A stretch of 34,126 nucleotides of DNA from Lachnospiraceae bacterium (GCA_028696165.1 JAQVHQ010000039.1:1-34126), one strand, 5' to 3'; numbered from the stretch's first letter, positions 1 through 9,777 are shown. Numbers and translations: made by a program. Notes: generated by a model from the sequence alone, not told the origin.

Positions 1-112
1 AAATTATTCAATCACAAACAATTGGTTATCCACCAATTACCGAAATAATATCGCAAAACAGGTTTTAAAAATTCTCTGTTTTGTACAAAAATTAATTAGT
101 TCCCCAAGGGGG

Positions 113-142
113 TTCTGAACAGTTACCAAAATTTGTTATACT
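113..142 (+). promoter_or_regulatory. Possible sigma-A promoter of the Bax inhibitor/LysR pair
   Basis: A good -10 box TATACT lies at 137-142, with a weak -35 (TTCTGA, 113-118) 18 bases upstream. It is 44 bases before the first start codon in an otherwise geneless leader (1-185). The -35 matches poorly, so this is a candidate only. Confidence 0.4.
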
Positions 143-185
143 GAAACGAGGATTTAAAATACGAACTTGAAAAGGAGAGATAGTT

Positions 186-1067
186 ATGGCGCAGGCAAAT
201 GCAGCTGGAAAAGCATTTGGTTATGGGATGTGTAATCCGGTAATCAAAAAAATGGTTAAAAAATCGAACACGGTAGAAATCACACATGGAGAGGCAACCT
301 ATCGGGGAATTGCAGGGAAAACAATATATTTCCTGGTAGTTTGTGTATTAGGCGTGGCGGCCTTTTTCGTCTTACATAACATATTTATGCAGAATGCAGA
401 TGCTTTTGGCGGAGTATTGACAATTGGTGATGTTGAAGATTTAGAGGGAATTGTACTTATTAATACCTGTGTATTTGAAGCACTGGCTGCTCTTGTGGCA
501 GGAATTATTGTTTTATTTACGCCACTGCTTGCCTGGTTGATCAGACCGACTATCCCGGTTGTAGGTACACTTTATGCATTGTGTGAAGGATACTTTATGG
601 GTGCCATTACAGAAGCGCTTACCCCGGAATATCAGTGGATTTCACTGGTTGCTTTTGTACTTACAGCATTAATCGTTGGAATTATGTTGTTTTTATATGT
701 AAAGAGAATTGTGAAAGTTACTAAGAAATTCAAGACCGTTATAACTACCCTGTTTTTAGTTATGATTTTTGGCGGAATTGCTGTATTTCTGCTTAGTTTT
801 GTACCTGTTCTGAGACCGATTATCATGGGAATTACCACATTCATGAATAATCCAATCATTGGCATTATTAGTTCTGTTATCTTTATCATTGTTGCAGCGC
901 TGTTTTTATTGGTTGATTTTAATACGATTGAAGAGTGCGTTGAGAACAAGATGGCTAAGAAACTTGAGTGGATGGCAGCATTTGGACTCGTCTACACTAT
1001 TATTTATATTTATTTCAAAATACTTAATCTGATTTTGCAGATTGTTGGCAAGTCAAAGAGTGAGTAA
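186..1067 (+). CDS. Bax inhibitor-1/YccA family membrane protein
   Basis: This is a 293-residue integral membrane protein with about seven hydrophobic helices after a short hydrophilic N-terminus. The N-terminal element NPVIKKM, the ATYRGIAGKT segment leading into the first helix, and above all the C-terminal EWMAAFGLVYTIIYIYF match the pattern of the YccA branch of Bax inhibitor-1 proteins, which usually end in EWYAAFGL followed by a helix. Family members are proposed to be ion-leak channels or to affect membrane protein quality control; the bacterial substrate is not settled. AAGGAGAGA lies 6 bases before the ATG and decides the start. The LysR gene begins 2 bases after the stop, so both probably share a transcript. 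The family call is firm, the function is not. Confidence 0.9.
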   Translation: MAQANAAGKAFGYGMCNPVIKKMVKKSNTVEITHGEATYRGIAGKTIYFLVVCVLGVAAFFVLHNIFMQNADAFGGVLTIGDVEDLEGIVLINTCVFEALAALVAGIIVLFTPLLAWLIRPTIPVVGTLYALCEGYFMGAITEALTPEYQWISLVAFVLTALIVGIMLFLYVKRIVKVTKKFKTVITTLFLVMIFGGIAVFLLSFVPVLRPIIMGITTFMNNPIIGIISSVIFIIVAALFLLVDFNTIEECVENKMAKKLEWMAAFGLVYTIIYIYFKILNLILQIVGKSKSE

Positions 1068-1069
1068 CA

Positions 1070-1978
1070 ATGGATACGAAAGACCTGGAATATTTTCGAA
1101 TTGTATGTGAACAAAAGAGCATTACAAAGGCCGCACATTATCTATATATGACACAGCAGGGACTAAGTAAGATTATTAAAAATATTGAAAAAGAATTAAA
1201 CACAACTTTGCTGGAAAGAAATACCACGGGCATTACACTGACCCAGACGGGGGAATATCTGTATTCTCAGATTCCTGAATTTTTAGAAAACTATCAGACT
1301 ATCTGCAATGAGATTATCTGTATTGAACAGAGCCAGAATCATGAGATAGAGTTATTGTCTTCCTATGGCATCATCCGTCTGGTTACTCCGGAATGTCTGG
1401 TGGATTTTCGAAAAAAATATCCACAGATAAGGTTAGTATGCCACGAATATCCAGACCGGGAAGTGGAGCGAAGATGGTCTCAGGGACAGGGCAATGCAGC
1501 TTTTCTGGTGGGCAATAATCTGGTTGGATTTCCAAAGGCAAAAGAGATGGAAAAATTCGAGATTAAGCTGCTGGTCAATAAAAAACATCCTCTGGCAGAC
1601 AGAAAAGGCATAAGAATTCAGGATTTAAAGGGGGAGCGGATGTATCTGGAAAGCTCCGAATTTAATATTCATGAGTTGGTTATAAAGAAGTGCCAGGAGG
1701 CTGGCTTTAAACCGGATATTGTATTTGAGACCAGTGGTTTTAGTCTGTGTCATAAGATGGTTCAGCAAAATAAAGGAATATCTGTAACGGTGGATTTTAT
1801 ATTTGAGGATATGACGGACAGTGAATTGGTTATGATACCTTTTGAGGAGGAACCTTTATATTGGATTACGTATATGATGACCCGTGAGGGCAGTGTACCC
1901 AATGCAGATGTGATACTCTTTGGTAAACACGTTCTTAAGTGGCAGGAGAATATACAGAAAAATCATATACTGCGTTAG
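1070..1978 (+). CDS. LysR family transcriptional regulator
   Basis: A 302-residue protein of standard LysR length. The winged helix-turn-helix occupies about residues 3-62, with the typical pattern LEYFRIVCEQKSITKAAHYL followed by QQGLSKIIKNIEKELNTTLL and ERNTTGITLTQTGEYL. Residues about 90-290 form the periplasmic-binding-protein-like effector domain. The start follows the upstream stop by only 2 bases and has a weak ribosome site (AAAGAG) inside the previous gene, so translation is probably coupled. Most LysR genes are divergent from their targets; this one sits behind a membrane protein gene in the same direction, so it may control its own operon or a distant target. The effector cannot be read from the sequence. 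Confidence 0.92.
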   Translation: MDTKDLEYFRIVCEQKSITKAAHYLYMTQQGLSKIIKNIEKELNTTLLERNTTGITLTQTGEYLYSQIPEFLENYQTICNEIICIEQSQNHEIELLSSYGIIRLVTPECLVDFRKKYPQIRLVCHEYPDREVERRWSQGQGNAAFLVGNNLVGFPKAKEMEKFEIKLLVNKKHPLADRKGIRIQDLKGERMYLESSEFNIHELVIKKCQEAGFKPDIVFETSGFSLCHKMVQQNKGISVTVDFIFEDMTDSELVMIPFEEEPLYWITYMMTREGSVPNADVILFGKHVLKWQENIQKNHILR

Positions 1979-2188
1979 AGGGAACTTTATCGAATAGAAA
2001 ATGTGAATAGTAATGGTATAACGGCGGCAACAACAAATCGTTGTAGGATAACAATAAGTTGGTGTTTCCTGTGTGATTTATCTCTATGCTATGATAACCA
2101 TGTTTCAGCTGCTATGCATTTTTAATAAGATGCCAGTGGCAAGTTATGTTGCATTATGGAGTGATAGAGGTAAATGGGAGGAACTACA

Positions 2189-2884
2189 ATGGGAACTATT
2201 GGTGAAGAAGCTGCTGTATCATTAGAAAAATTATATTCTGATGCAGTCAATGCATATATACGTTTTGTTCAGGAGAGTCAGATCGGTCCGGTAAAGGATA
2301 TGTTCGAGAAACTGGGCGATTACAAAGACTCAGCAAAATATCTGGAAAAATGTGAAAACTTTTTAAAATATAATCAGGGAAACACAGTAACATTTGGAAA
2401 ATATCAAGATAAAGAACTGGTATGGAAAGTGATTTTAACTGACGGAAACCGCCGTATGCTTTTGGCTGAAAAACCAGTGGAGCATATGTATTTCTATCCG
2501 GAACGTGAAGAAATCACATGGAGCAATTGTACGCTTAGAAGATGGCTGAACAAACAGTTTTTGGAGGAATCCTTTACACTGCAGGAACGGATGATGATAA
2601 TTCTGACACCACATCAAAATAATGCAGATCCACGCTGGTATGGAGAAAATGGTCCGGATACCAGAGATAAGGCCTTTGTGTTTAACTTAAAAGAGTTAGA
2701 CGAGTATCTTCCAAACAAGGAAGACAGAGCAATTGGAGAATGGTGGTGGCTGCGTGGACATGGAAGCAGTAACTTAAATCAGCATGCTGTGTATGATGAT
2801 GGAACCGTATATACCAATGGTGTATCAAGTAATTCTGAAGAAGTGGGTGTCCGTCCGGCTATGTGGATTCGCCTTGGAAAGTAA
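2189..2884 (+). CDS. DUF6273 domain protein with a short helical N-terminus
   Basis: I chose the ATG at 2189 because GGAGG (2177-2181) sits 7 bases before it; an ATG at 2174 overlaps that site and would add five residues. The protein has 231 residues. Its N-terminal third is helical and carries the LGDYKDSAKYLEKC motif that often links repeats in Firmicute proteins of this sort. The rest, from TVTFGKYQ onward, matches my memory of DUF6273: WKVILTDGNRRMLLAEKPV, a Trp-rich middle (WSNCTLRRWLN, GEWWWLRGHG) and the closing VGVRPAMWIRL. The domain has no established function and is loosely reminiscent of formylglycine-generating or adhesin folds. There is no signal peptide, so it is probably cytoplasmic. 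A strong terminator follows. Confidence 0.8.
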   Translation: MGTIGEEAAVSLEKLYSDAVNAYIRFVQESQIGPVKDMFEKLGDYKDSAKYLEKCENFLKYNQGNTVTFGKYQDKELVWKVILTDGNRRMLLAEKPVEHMYFYPEREEITWSNCTLRRWLNKQFLEESFTLQERMMIILTPHQNNADPRWYGENGPDTRDKAFVFNLKELDEYLPNKEDRAIGEWWWLRGHGSSNLNQHAVYDDGTVYTNGVSSNSEEVGVRPAMWIRLGK

Positions 2885-2900
2885 AATGAATAAGATTAAT

Positions 2901-2944
2901 AAAAGCTCAGGAGACTGTTTATACAGCAGTTTCCTGAGCTTTTT
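2901..2944 (+). terminator. Rho-independent terminator after the DUF6273 gene
   Basis: AGCTCAGGA (2904-2912) pairs with TCCTGAGCT (2932-2940), and further pairing continues into the stem toward the loop. An A tract precedes it and TTTT follows. It lies 17 bases after the stop codon. Confidence 0.9.
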
Positions 2945-2964
2945 CTGTAATAGAAAAGAGAACG

Positions 2965-2993
2965 TAGCGGTTGCAGGTAATATAGTGTATAAT
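2965..2993 (+). promoter_or_regulatory. Weak candidate promoter for the kinase 1 operon
   Basis: A perfect -10 TATAAT lies at 2988-2993. The hexamer 17 bases upstream (TAGCGG, 2965-2970) is a poor -35, so only the -10 is persuasive. It falls after the terminator and about 155 bases before the kinase start. Confidence 0.3.
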
Positions 2994-3147
2994 TATGGTA
3001 ATTGATTTAACCATATTAAGCTGCGAAGCAGCATGATGTAAAAATGTATTTTAACTGTACCAGTAGGAGTTCAATTCACGATACTGAGTATGATTGATAT
3101 AAAAGTAAGTACGGATATATGTACAGATGAGTACAGGAGGGAATATG

Positions 3148-6100
3148 ATGAGCCCAATAGAAGAAGATAGGAATGATCCAGAAGCAACAGGTCAGCTAAA
3201 TGCACTGGAGGCAGTCAGAGATTTAGTTAACCGGATGCCAGGGGGACTGGGTATCTACTATATCTATGAAGATGGACGGGTAGAATTGGGATTCTTGAAT
3301 GATCAGTTCTACACGCTCATGGATTCAACAAGGGAAGAACGGAAAGCTTATATAGGTTTTTCAACTTTTGATTCTCTGTGGCCGGATGACCGGACTTTAT
3401 TAATTGAAGAACTTCAGGAAGCTATTCGCAAGCAGCGTATGGCAGATGTGGATATTCGTGTTCGTGATAAACGTAATCAGTACCGCTGGCTGCATGTACA
3501 GGCCTCCATCGCTGAAACTATGCCGGACAAGACTGCCATGTATCTGCTTTTTACAGATATTGATGAATCCAAAAGAGAGCATTTAAATCTTATGGAAAGT
3601 CACCGTGCCGTGGAAATTGCTTCGGAAAACGGTGATATTGGTCTGTGGGTTTATGATTTGGAGAAACATTCGATTACCCAGAGCTTTCAAAACAGTGGCG
3701 GTCAGGGTTACGCCAGCATAATAGAGAATGGTCCGGAGGAAATTATCCAAATGGGAGGGATTCATCCGGAAGATATTGCTGATTACAGAGCTATGTACAA
3801 GCGGATACAGGATGGAGAAACAAAAAGTGAGAGTGTAGTTCGATTTTATAACCGCAGAAAACATAAATTCGAATGGACCCAGATGATTTTAACCCGGGAG
3901 GAGAATCCGGAGACGAAACAGCCGACTGTTCTTGGCTTTTCTCAAAATGTAGATATGCAGAAAGTAGCTGAGATTCGTTATGAGCGGGAGAACGTTCTTC
4001 GAAAGGAACTGGTTAAGGATGCAGTAGCATATTATCGCATCAATTTATCCAACAAGATGGTGGAGGAATTTTATTCTGAGCTGGCAGATATGGATAAGAT
4101 AAAACTACCGGTATCTACAGATGAGCTGATTTCCAAGGGGATGTTTGAAGGAGTTTATGAAAAAGACCGCGAACTGTTCCATAAGATGCTGCTGCCTGAG
4201 CATATGCTGGACAACTATAATCACGGAAAAATGACGGAAAGTTTCCTGTATCGTCGTGAGATTCCGGGTCAGGGACTGCATTGGCTCAGAGGTTCTGTTT
4301 CCAAATTGCGTCGTGTCAGTTCGGAGGATATAGTTGCCTTTTTCACGGCTATAGATGTGGATGAAGAGCAGAGCAATCAGTTGATATCCCAGAGTATTTT
4401 AGGTGAAGAGATAGAAAATGTGGATTTGCTGAATTTATATACCAATCAGATTCGTATTGTCATGAGAAATCATTCCAAGATTAATTTTGAACGGAGTCGA
4501 AAAAAGGAAGAGTATCTCTCTTATTTGGAATATAAGGATTATCTCATGAACCAGGTACTTTCAGAAGATGCTGATGAATTACAGGCGTTTCTGCATCTTC
4601 CCAATATTCTTGAGTCATTAGAAACAAAAAATATTATACAGCTTATTTATCGAATCAGAGTATCCAAAGATGAGATTCGATGGAAAAAAATCCGGATTTT
4701 CTTCCTGGATGAGTCGTGTCAGAGTCTGATTTTTGCACAGAGGGATATCACTGATTTATATGTGGAAGAAGAGCGCCGCCGGCAGGAATTGGCCGAGATT
4801 ACCAATGCTGCATTTATGCAGCATGTCTATGTCCATTTGGATCAGATGCTTTTTTATGGAAACGAACGTGCAGATAAGCTCTTTCCGGATCATTTGTATG
4901 AAAAATTGTATCTGCGTATGCGGGAACTTATTTTAAATGATCATGATAAACATATATTTGATGAATTTACAGCACCGGAGAAGATAAATCATGAAAATCT
5001 ATTGGAAAACAAACTGGAATCCACGCGCCTTATGATGAACTGGCCGCAGCCGGATTTCACTTTTAAACCATGTATGATAGAAGTCAGCCGTATGTTTTCT
5101 CATGTACAAGGGGAGCGAATTGCAAGTTTTCTATGTCGTGATGTGACTGAGGATGCGGCTGTGCTTAAAGAAGCGTTAGACCAGGCGCAAAGTGCCAGCC
5201 GTGCCAAAGGAGAGTTCTTATCACTTATGAGTCATGAAATCAGAACTCCGCTGAATGCTATTATAGGCTATCAGGATATGGTGCGGGATGAGATTGCAAA
5301 TATTGAAAAGAATGAGAATGCAGTTCGTTTTATTGAAAAATCTCAGATAGCAGCAAATCATCTTTTGTCTATATTAAATGATGTGCTGGATATATCTTCC
5401 ATCGAAAGCGGAAGGATGCAGTTGGAAGAAAAGGTCTTTGATTTGTCACAGATGGTGAATTCTCTGCAGGTAATGTTTCAGGAAGAGGCAAACAGTAAGG
5501 GCGTTCGCCTGGAAATGGATCTGACTCATCTTCAGGAACATCAAGTGATTGGAGACAGCACCCGTGTACAACAGGTCCTTCAGAACCTGATATCCAATGC
5601 GATTAAATTTACGCCAAAAGATGGACTGGTTCGAATGGAATTACACCAGAGGAGTGTACAGGATGATAAAACTCATCTGCAGTTTATCATATCGGACACA
5701 GGTATTGGTATGGACAGGGAATTTATGAAGCGAATGTTCATTCCATTTGAACAGGAGCGCATGTCCATAGACAGAACATACGGAGGAACAGGACTGGGTC
5801 TATCCATTAGTAATAATCTGGTAGAGTTGATGGGCGGCTTGATAGAAGTAGAAAGTGAAGTTGGAAAAGGAACGGTATTTACTGTGACTTTAGCATTTGG
5901 AAAATACAAGGCAAGTGAAAGTCACTTAAGAGCACTGGTGGTGATGGAAGATACCTTACAGGGAAAGCTGCTGGAAGAGGAGTTAAAACGAAAGGGTGTC
6001 AAATGTGATATTGTCGCGTCAAAAAAGAAAGCCTTAAGACGTATTGAGAGCCGCAGGGAAGAACATCCTTATGAACTCTGTCTGCTGGATGAGAATATTG

Positions 6101-6654
6101 TAACTGAAGAGGGAAATGAAATCATAGAACAGATACAGGAAAAGGCCGGGGAGAAAACTATAAAAATAGTGAGGATTGAAAAATCCATATCGGCAGCTGA
6201 GCTTAATGTGATTTTATCTGATTTTTATAAAGACCAAAAAGAACCTTCTGAAGAGACACAAAGAGAAATAAATTTTGAAGGTATGCATGTATTACTTGCA
6301 GAAGATAATGAGATGAATATGGAAATCTCGCTGGATATTTTAGGAAAGGCTGGTATGAACATCACACCGGCTGTAAATGGAAAAGAAGCAGTAGATATCT
6401 TTACTACCTCAAAACCAGGTACATTTGATGCTATATTAATGGATATTCAAATGCCGGTTATGGATGGATATGAAGCGACCAGAACCATAAGGGAGTGCGG
6501 TCATCCACAAGCTGCAGGTATTCCAATAGTAGCGATGACAGCCAATGCTTTTACTTCCGATATCACGGCAGCTTTAGCGGCAGGCATGAATGACCATGTC
6601 TCAAAACCAATCAACAGGAAGCGTCTTTTTGAGGCACTTTCCAGATTAATATAG
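3148..6654 (+). CDS. Multi-PAS hybrid histidine kinase with a degenerate and an intact receiver
   Basis: The start at 3148 is set by AGGAGGG at 3135-3141; ATGs at 3127 and 3145 are less well spaced. The 1168-residue protein has no membrane segment. The first ~680 residues read as four or five PAS-like sensor units of about 130 residues, the first beginning near residue 20 (NRMPGGLGIYYIYEDG). The kinase core has H-box SHEIRTPLNAI with phospho-acceptor His696, N-box NLISNAIKF near 813, and G-boxes DTGIGM and GGTGLGLSI. Residues about 920-1030 look like a receiver that lost its acidic pair, its Thr/Ser and its Lys-Pro. The C-terminal receiver (about 1044-1168) is intact, with ED in LLAEDN, Asp1099 in LMDIQMP, Thr in MTAN and Lys in SKP. 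No Hpt domain is present. The GT4 gene follows after 46 bases with no terminator. Confidence 0.93.
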   Translation: MSPIEEDRNDPEATGQLNALEAVRDLVNRMPGGLGIYYIYEDGRVELGFLNDQFYTLMDSTREERKAYIGFSTFDSLWPDDRTLLIEELQEAIRKQRMADVDIRVRDKRNQYRWLHVQASIAETMPDKTAMYLLFTDIDESKREHLNLMESHRAVEIASENGDIGLWVYDLEKHSITQSFQNSGGQGYASIIENGPEEIIQMGGIHPEDIADYRAMYKRIQDGETKSESVVRFYNRRKHKFEWTQMILTREENPETKQPTVLGFSQNVDMQKVAEIRYERENVLRKELVKDAVAYYRINLSNKMVEEFYSELADMDKIKLPVSTDELISKGMFEGVYEKDRELFHKMLLPEHMLDNYNHGKMTESFLYRREIPGQGLHWLRGSVSKLRRVSSEDIVAFFTAIDVDEEQSNQLISQSILGEEIENVDLLNLYTNQIRIVMRNHSKINFERSRKKEEYLSYLEYKDYLMNQVLSEDADELQAFLHLPNILESLETKNIIQLIYRIRVSKDEIRWKKIRIFFLDESCQSLIFAQRDITDLYVEEERRRQELAEITNAAFMQHVYVHLDQMLFYGNERADKLFPDHLYEKLYLRMRELILNDHDKHIFDEFTAPEKINHENLLENKLESTRLMMNWPQPDFTFKPCMIEVSRMFSHVQGERIASFLCRDVTEDAAVLKEALDQAQSASRAKGEFLSLMSHEIRTPLNAIIGYQDMVRDEIANIEKNENAVRFIEKSQIAANHLLSILNDVLDISSIESGRMQLEEKVFDLSQMVNSLQVMFQEEANSKGVRLEMDLTHLQEHQVIGDSTRVQQVLQNLISNAIKFTPKDGLVRMELHQRSVQDDKTHLQFIISDTGIGMDREFMKRMFIPFEQERMSIDRTYGGTGLGLSISNNLVELMGGLIEVESEVGKGTVFTVTLAFGKYKASESHLRALVVMEDTLQGKLLEEELKRKGVKCDIVASKKKALRRIESRREEHPYELCLLDENIVTEEGNEIIEQIQEKAGEKTIKIVRIEKSISAAELNVILSDFYKDQKEPSEETQREINFEGMHVLLAEDNEMNMEISLDILGKAGMNITPAVNGKEAVDIFTTSKPGTFDAILMDIQMPVMDGYEATRTIRECGHPQAAGIPIVAMTANAFTSDITAALAAGMNDHVSKPINRKRLFEALSRLI

Positions 6655-6700
6655 ACTCTGATATATAAAAAGAAAATCATAGAAAAGGAAAAAGAATATT

Positions 6701-8041
6701 ATGAATGTATGTTTACTAAACGATTCTTTCCCGCCGGTAATTGACGGCGTGGCCAATGTTGTTATGAATTATGCAAAGATTATGCAGGAAGATGGACTGG
6801 CTGATGTGCTTGTGGGAACACCGGAATATCCGGATACAGATTATTCTAAATACCCGTATAAAGTGATTCCGTATCAAAGTTTTGACACTACGAAAATCAT
6901 AAAAGGTTATCGTGCAGGAAATCCACTGGATTTTAATGAGATTGATGATATGGCAGATTTCAAACCGGATATTATTCACAGTCATTGCCCGGTGGCATCC
7001 ACAGTATTAGCCAGAATATTAAGAGCTAAGACAGATGTGCCGCTTGTATTTACTTACCATACAAAGTTTGATATCGACATTGCGAAAGCAGTAAAAGCAA
7101 AATTTATTCAGCATGAGACAATCAAGGCGCTGGTAAATAATGTAGAAGCCTGTGATGAAGTCTGGGTAGTAAGCCAGGGAGCCGGCGAGAATTTAAAATC
7201 ATTGGGATTTGAGGGCGATTATCATGTGGTGAATAATGGCGTGGATTTTGCAAAGGGAAGAGTAGATGAAAAAGAAGTGGCAGAAGTGGTAAAGGATTAC
7301 GATCTGCCGCCGTCAGTTCCTGTATTTATGTTTGTTGGAAGAATTATCAAGTACAAGGGAATTCCATTAATCTTTGAGTCACTGGCGAAGCTTGCAGCAA
7401 AAGGCCAGGATTTTCGAATGGTGCTTATTGGAAGCGGTCCGGATGAGGAAGAACTGAAGAATCTTGCCAGAGAATATGGATTTCTGGATGGTGATGGAAG
7501 CAAGCCGGGAAAATGTATATTCGTTGGTCCGATTTATGACAGAGATAAGCTTCGTGCATGGAACACAAGAGCAGATTTATTCTTATTCCCTTCGACTTAC
7601 GATACCAATGGAATCGTTGTAAGGGAAGCGGCGGCATGTGGCCTTGCCAGCGTACTTATAAGCGGAAGCTGTGCGGCTGAGGGAATCACTCATGGAAGAA
7701 ATGGATATTTAATAGAGGAAAATGCAGAGTCCTTCGCTGCTTTGCTTGAAGATGCCTGCAGCAATCTGGATAAGGTACATCAGGTAGGACAGTGTGCCAT
7801 GGATGAAATCTATATATCATGGAAAGACAGCGTATATGCAGCTCATCAGCGATATGGAGAGATTATCGAACTGAAAAAGAGTGGAAGATTAAGTGATAAA
7901 AAGCCTATGCTTATGGACAGATTTCTGGATTTCGCTCAGGATTTAGCGGATGGTACAGAGCAGGTATTTGAGTTGCCCAAGAAGCTTTTTGATGAAGTAA
8001 GGGAGGATGCCGGAGAACTCATCGACCGCTTCAGATATTAA
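6701..8041 (+). CDS. GT4 family glycosyltransferase
   Basis: A 446-residue GT-B glycosyltransferase. The N-terminal acceptor domain opens with the classic LNDSFPPVIDGVANVV and contains DIIHSHCP and FTYHTKFD. The C-terminal nucleotide-sugar domain contains FVGRIIKYKGI, LIGSGPDEEEL and DTNGIVVREAAACG. The last motif corresponds to the GT4 E-x7-E, with Asp in place of the first Glu. The closest general match I can name is the glycolipid and cell-envelope GT4 group (diacylglycerol glucosyltransferase-like), but the acceptor cannot be assigned. An extra ~45-residue tail at the C-terminus is charged and amphipathic and might touch the membrane. Translation starts after AAAGGAAAAAG. The GH13 gene starts 37 bases downstream, so both probably serve one carbohydrate pathway. 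Confidence 0.9.
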   Translation: MNVCLLNDSFPPVIDGVANVVMNYAKIMQEDGLADVLVGTPEYPDTDYSKYPYKVIPYQSFDTTKIIKGYRAGNPLDFNEIDDMADFKPDIIHSHCPVASTVLARILRAKTDVPLVFTYHTKFDIDIAKAVKAKFIQHETIKALVNNVEACDEVWVVSQGAGENLKSLGFEGDYHVVNNGVDFAKGRVDEKEVAEVVKDYDLPPSVPVFMFVGRIIKYKGIPLIFESLAKLAAKGQDFRMVLIGSGPDEEELKNLAREYGFLDGDGSKPGKCIFVGPIYDRDKLRAWNTRADLFLFPSTYDTNGIVVREAAACGLASVLISGSCAAEGITHGRNGYLIEENAESFAALLEDACSNLDKVHQVGQCAMDEIYISWKDSVYAAHQRYGEIIELKKSGRLSDKKPMLMDRFLDFAQDLADGTEQVFELPKKLFDEVREDAGELIDRFRY

Positions 8042-8078
8042 TTTTGACATAAGAGACAGTGAATCAGGGGGAACCTAT

Positions 8079-9746
8079 ATGGAAAAAGACTGGTATAAGC
8101 GTATGTGTTTTTATCAGATTTGGATACGGAGTTTTTATGACGGGAATGGAGATGGAATCGGTGATTTGTATGGGGTGTATGAAAAATTGTCCTATATAAA
8201 ATCATTGGGTGTTGACGGAATATGGTTTTCTCCTCTTTATCCATCACCGAATGCAGATTATGGATATGATATCTCAGACTATCGAAACATCCATCCGGAT
8301 TATGGAAATCTCACTATTTTTCGAAAAGTATTATCCCATGCCCATGAACTTGGTTTGAAGGTTATCATGGATTTGGTGGTAAATCATACCTCAGATGAAC
8401 ATCCCTGGTTTATAGAAAGCAAGAAGAGCAGAGATAATGAGTACAGTGATTATTATATCTGGCGCGACGGGAAACACGGAAAATTGCCGAATAACTGGGA
8501 CAGCCTCTTTGAAGGCAAGGCGTGGGAGTATGTACCTGAGCGGGATCAATATTATCTTCATATCTTCGCAAAAAAACAGCCGGACCTGAATATGGACAAT
8601 CCAAAGGTACGCCAGGAAGTAAAGGATATTATGCGATTCTGGCTGGATATGGGAGTAGATGGATTCCGGGAGGATGTTATTACCTTTATTTCTAAAAAAG
8701 ATGGACTTCCCAATGGATTATCCTTTATACCTATTGCCAATGGAATGCCTCATTATAAAGATGGGCCGCATATACATGAATACCTGGAAGAATTTCGGCA
8801 AGTGTGTGATGAGTATGATTGCTTCCAGTTGGGTGAAGGTCCGATGACCACCACCAAATCTGCTTTATCTTATATGGCTGGAGAGTCAAAAACACTGGAT
8901 TTGATGTTTCATTTTGATCATATGATGGCGGATTGTCTCTTTACTGAATACATACAGCGTCCATTCCGATTAAAACGATTGAAGAAGGCTTTTAGTAAAT
9001 GGCAGCATGCGCTGGCGGGAAAAGCCTGGAATACACTATATCTGGAAAATCATGATCATCCGCGGATAATCAGCAGATACGGAAGCGAAGAGTATATTCG
9101 TGAAAGCGGAACCATGCTGGCAGTCTGTTATTTGTTTCAACAGGGCACACCTTTTATCTATCAGGGACAGGAGATTGGAATGACGAATATTCGTCTGAAG
9201 TCCATTGACCAGTATATAGATGTTTCTTCAAAAAATAATTATCATACTTTTCATGTGAAAGACAGTATAGAAAAGCGAATGGAGAGGATTCATGCTTCCA
9301 GCCGCGATTCATCCAGAACCCCCATGCAGTGGGATGATACAGAGAATGCGGGCTTTACCACAGGTAAACCGTGGTTTTATGTGAATCCCAACTATGTGGA
9401 TATTAATGTAAAAAGAGAAGAACAGGAAGCGGACAGTATCCTGAACTTTTATCGAAAATGTCTCGCTTTTCGTAAGCAGAGCGATGTGGCACTGTGGGGG
9501 AATTACCGGGAATATTATAAGCATAGTGGAAAAATCTATATGTATGAGCGGGAATGGCAGGGTAATTATTTGTTGGTTATATGTTCTTTTGCAAAGCATC
9601 CGGTTTCTTTTCGATTTCCCAAATCAGAAAGGGAGAAAGACTGGAAATTAGAGTTGTGTAATTATCAGGATACCAGTGTGGAAGAAGGTATAAGGGAAAT
9701 GAAATTAAGAGAATACGAAGCAAGAGTCTATAGCAGTGTAAATTGA
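8079..9746 (+). CDS. GH13 alpha-glucosidase (oligo-1,6-glucosidase / trehalose-6-phosphate hydrolase type)
   Basis: I chose the ATG at 8079 (CAGGGGG just upstream), which gives 555 residues, the usual length of this group. An upstream in-frame start at 8007 would overlap the GT4 gene and add a non-conserved leader. The catalytic (beta/alpha)8 barrel starts with CFYQIWIRSFYDGNGDGIGD. DLVVNHTSDEHPWF is the conserved region I. Asp199 in GFREDV is the nucleophile, Glu253 in LGEGP the acid/base, and Asp326 in ENHDHPRIISRYG the transition-state stabiliser. There is no signal peptide, so it acts in the cytoplasm on imported or endogenous alpha-glucosides. Whether it cleaves isomalto-oligosaccharide, maltose, sucrose or a phosphorylated disaccharide cannot be decided here. 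No PTS or ABC sugar transporter is adjacent, which is unusual for this family and points to a link with the GT4 neighbour. Confidence 0.92.
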   Translation: MEKDWYKRMCFYQIWIRSFYDGNGDGIGDLYGVYEKLSYIKSLGVDGIWFSPLYPSPNADYGYDISDYRNIHPDYGNLTIFRKVLSHAHELGLKVIMDLVVNHTSDEHPWFIESKKSRDNEYSDYYIWRDGKHGKLPNNWDSLFEGKAWEYVPERDQYYLHIFAKKQPDLNMDNPKVRQEVKDIMRFWLDMGVDGFREDVITFISKKDGLPNGLSFIPIANGMPHYKDGPHIHEYLEEFRQVCDEYDCFQLGEGPMTTTKSALSYMAGESKTLDLMFHFDHMMADCLFTEYIQRPFRLKRLKKAFSKWQHALAGKAWNTLYLENHDHPRIISRYGSEEYIRESGTMLAVCYLFQQGTPFIYQGQEIGMTNIRLKSIDQYIDVSSKNNYHTFHVKDSIEKRMERIHASSRDSSRTPMQWDDTENAGFTTGKPWFYVNPNYVDINVKREEQEADSILNFYRKCLAFRKQSDVALWGNYREYYKHSGKIYMYEREWQGNYLLVICSFAKHPVSFRFPKSEREKDWKLELCNYQDTSVEEGIREMKLREYEARVYSSVN

Positions 9747-9777
9747 TATATCTGAAAAACATTTTGTGGGCTTTTTA

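Noticed and set aside
65-125. Hairpin around CCCCAAGGGG in the first leader
   Set aside because: Pairing extends only four bases with a two-base loop, too little to call a terminator or riboswitch.
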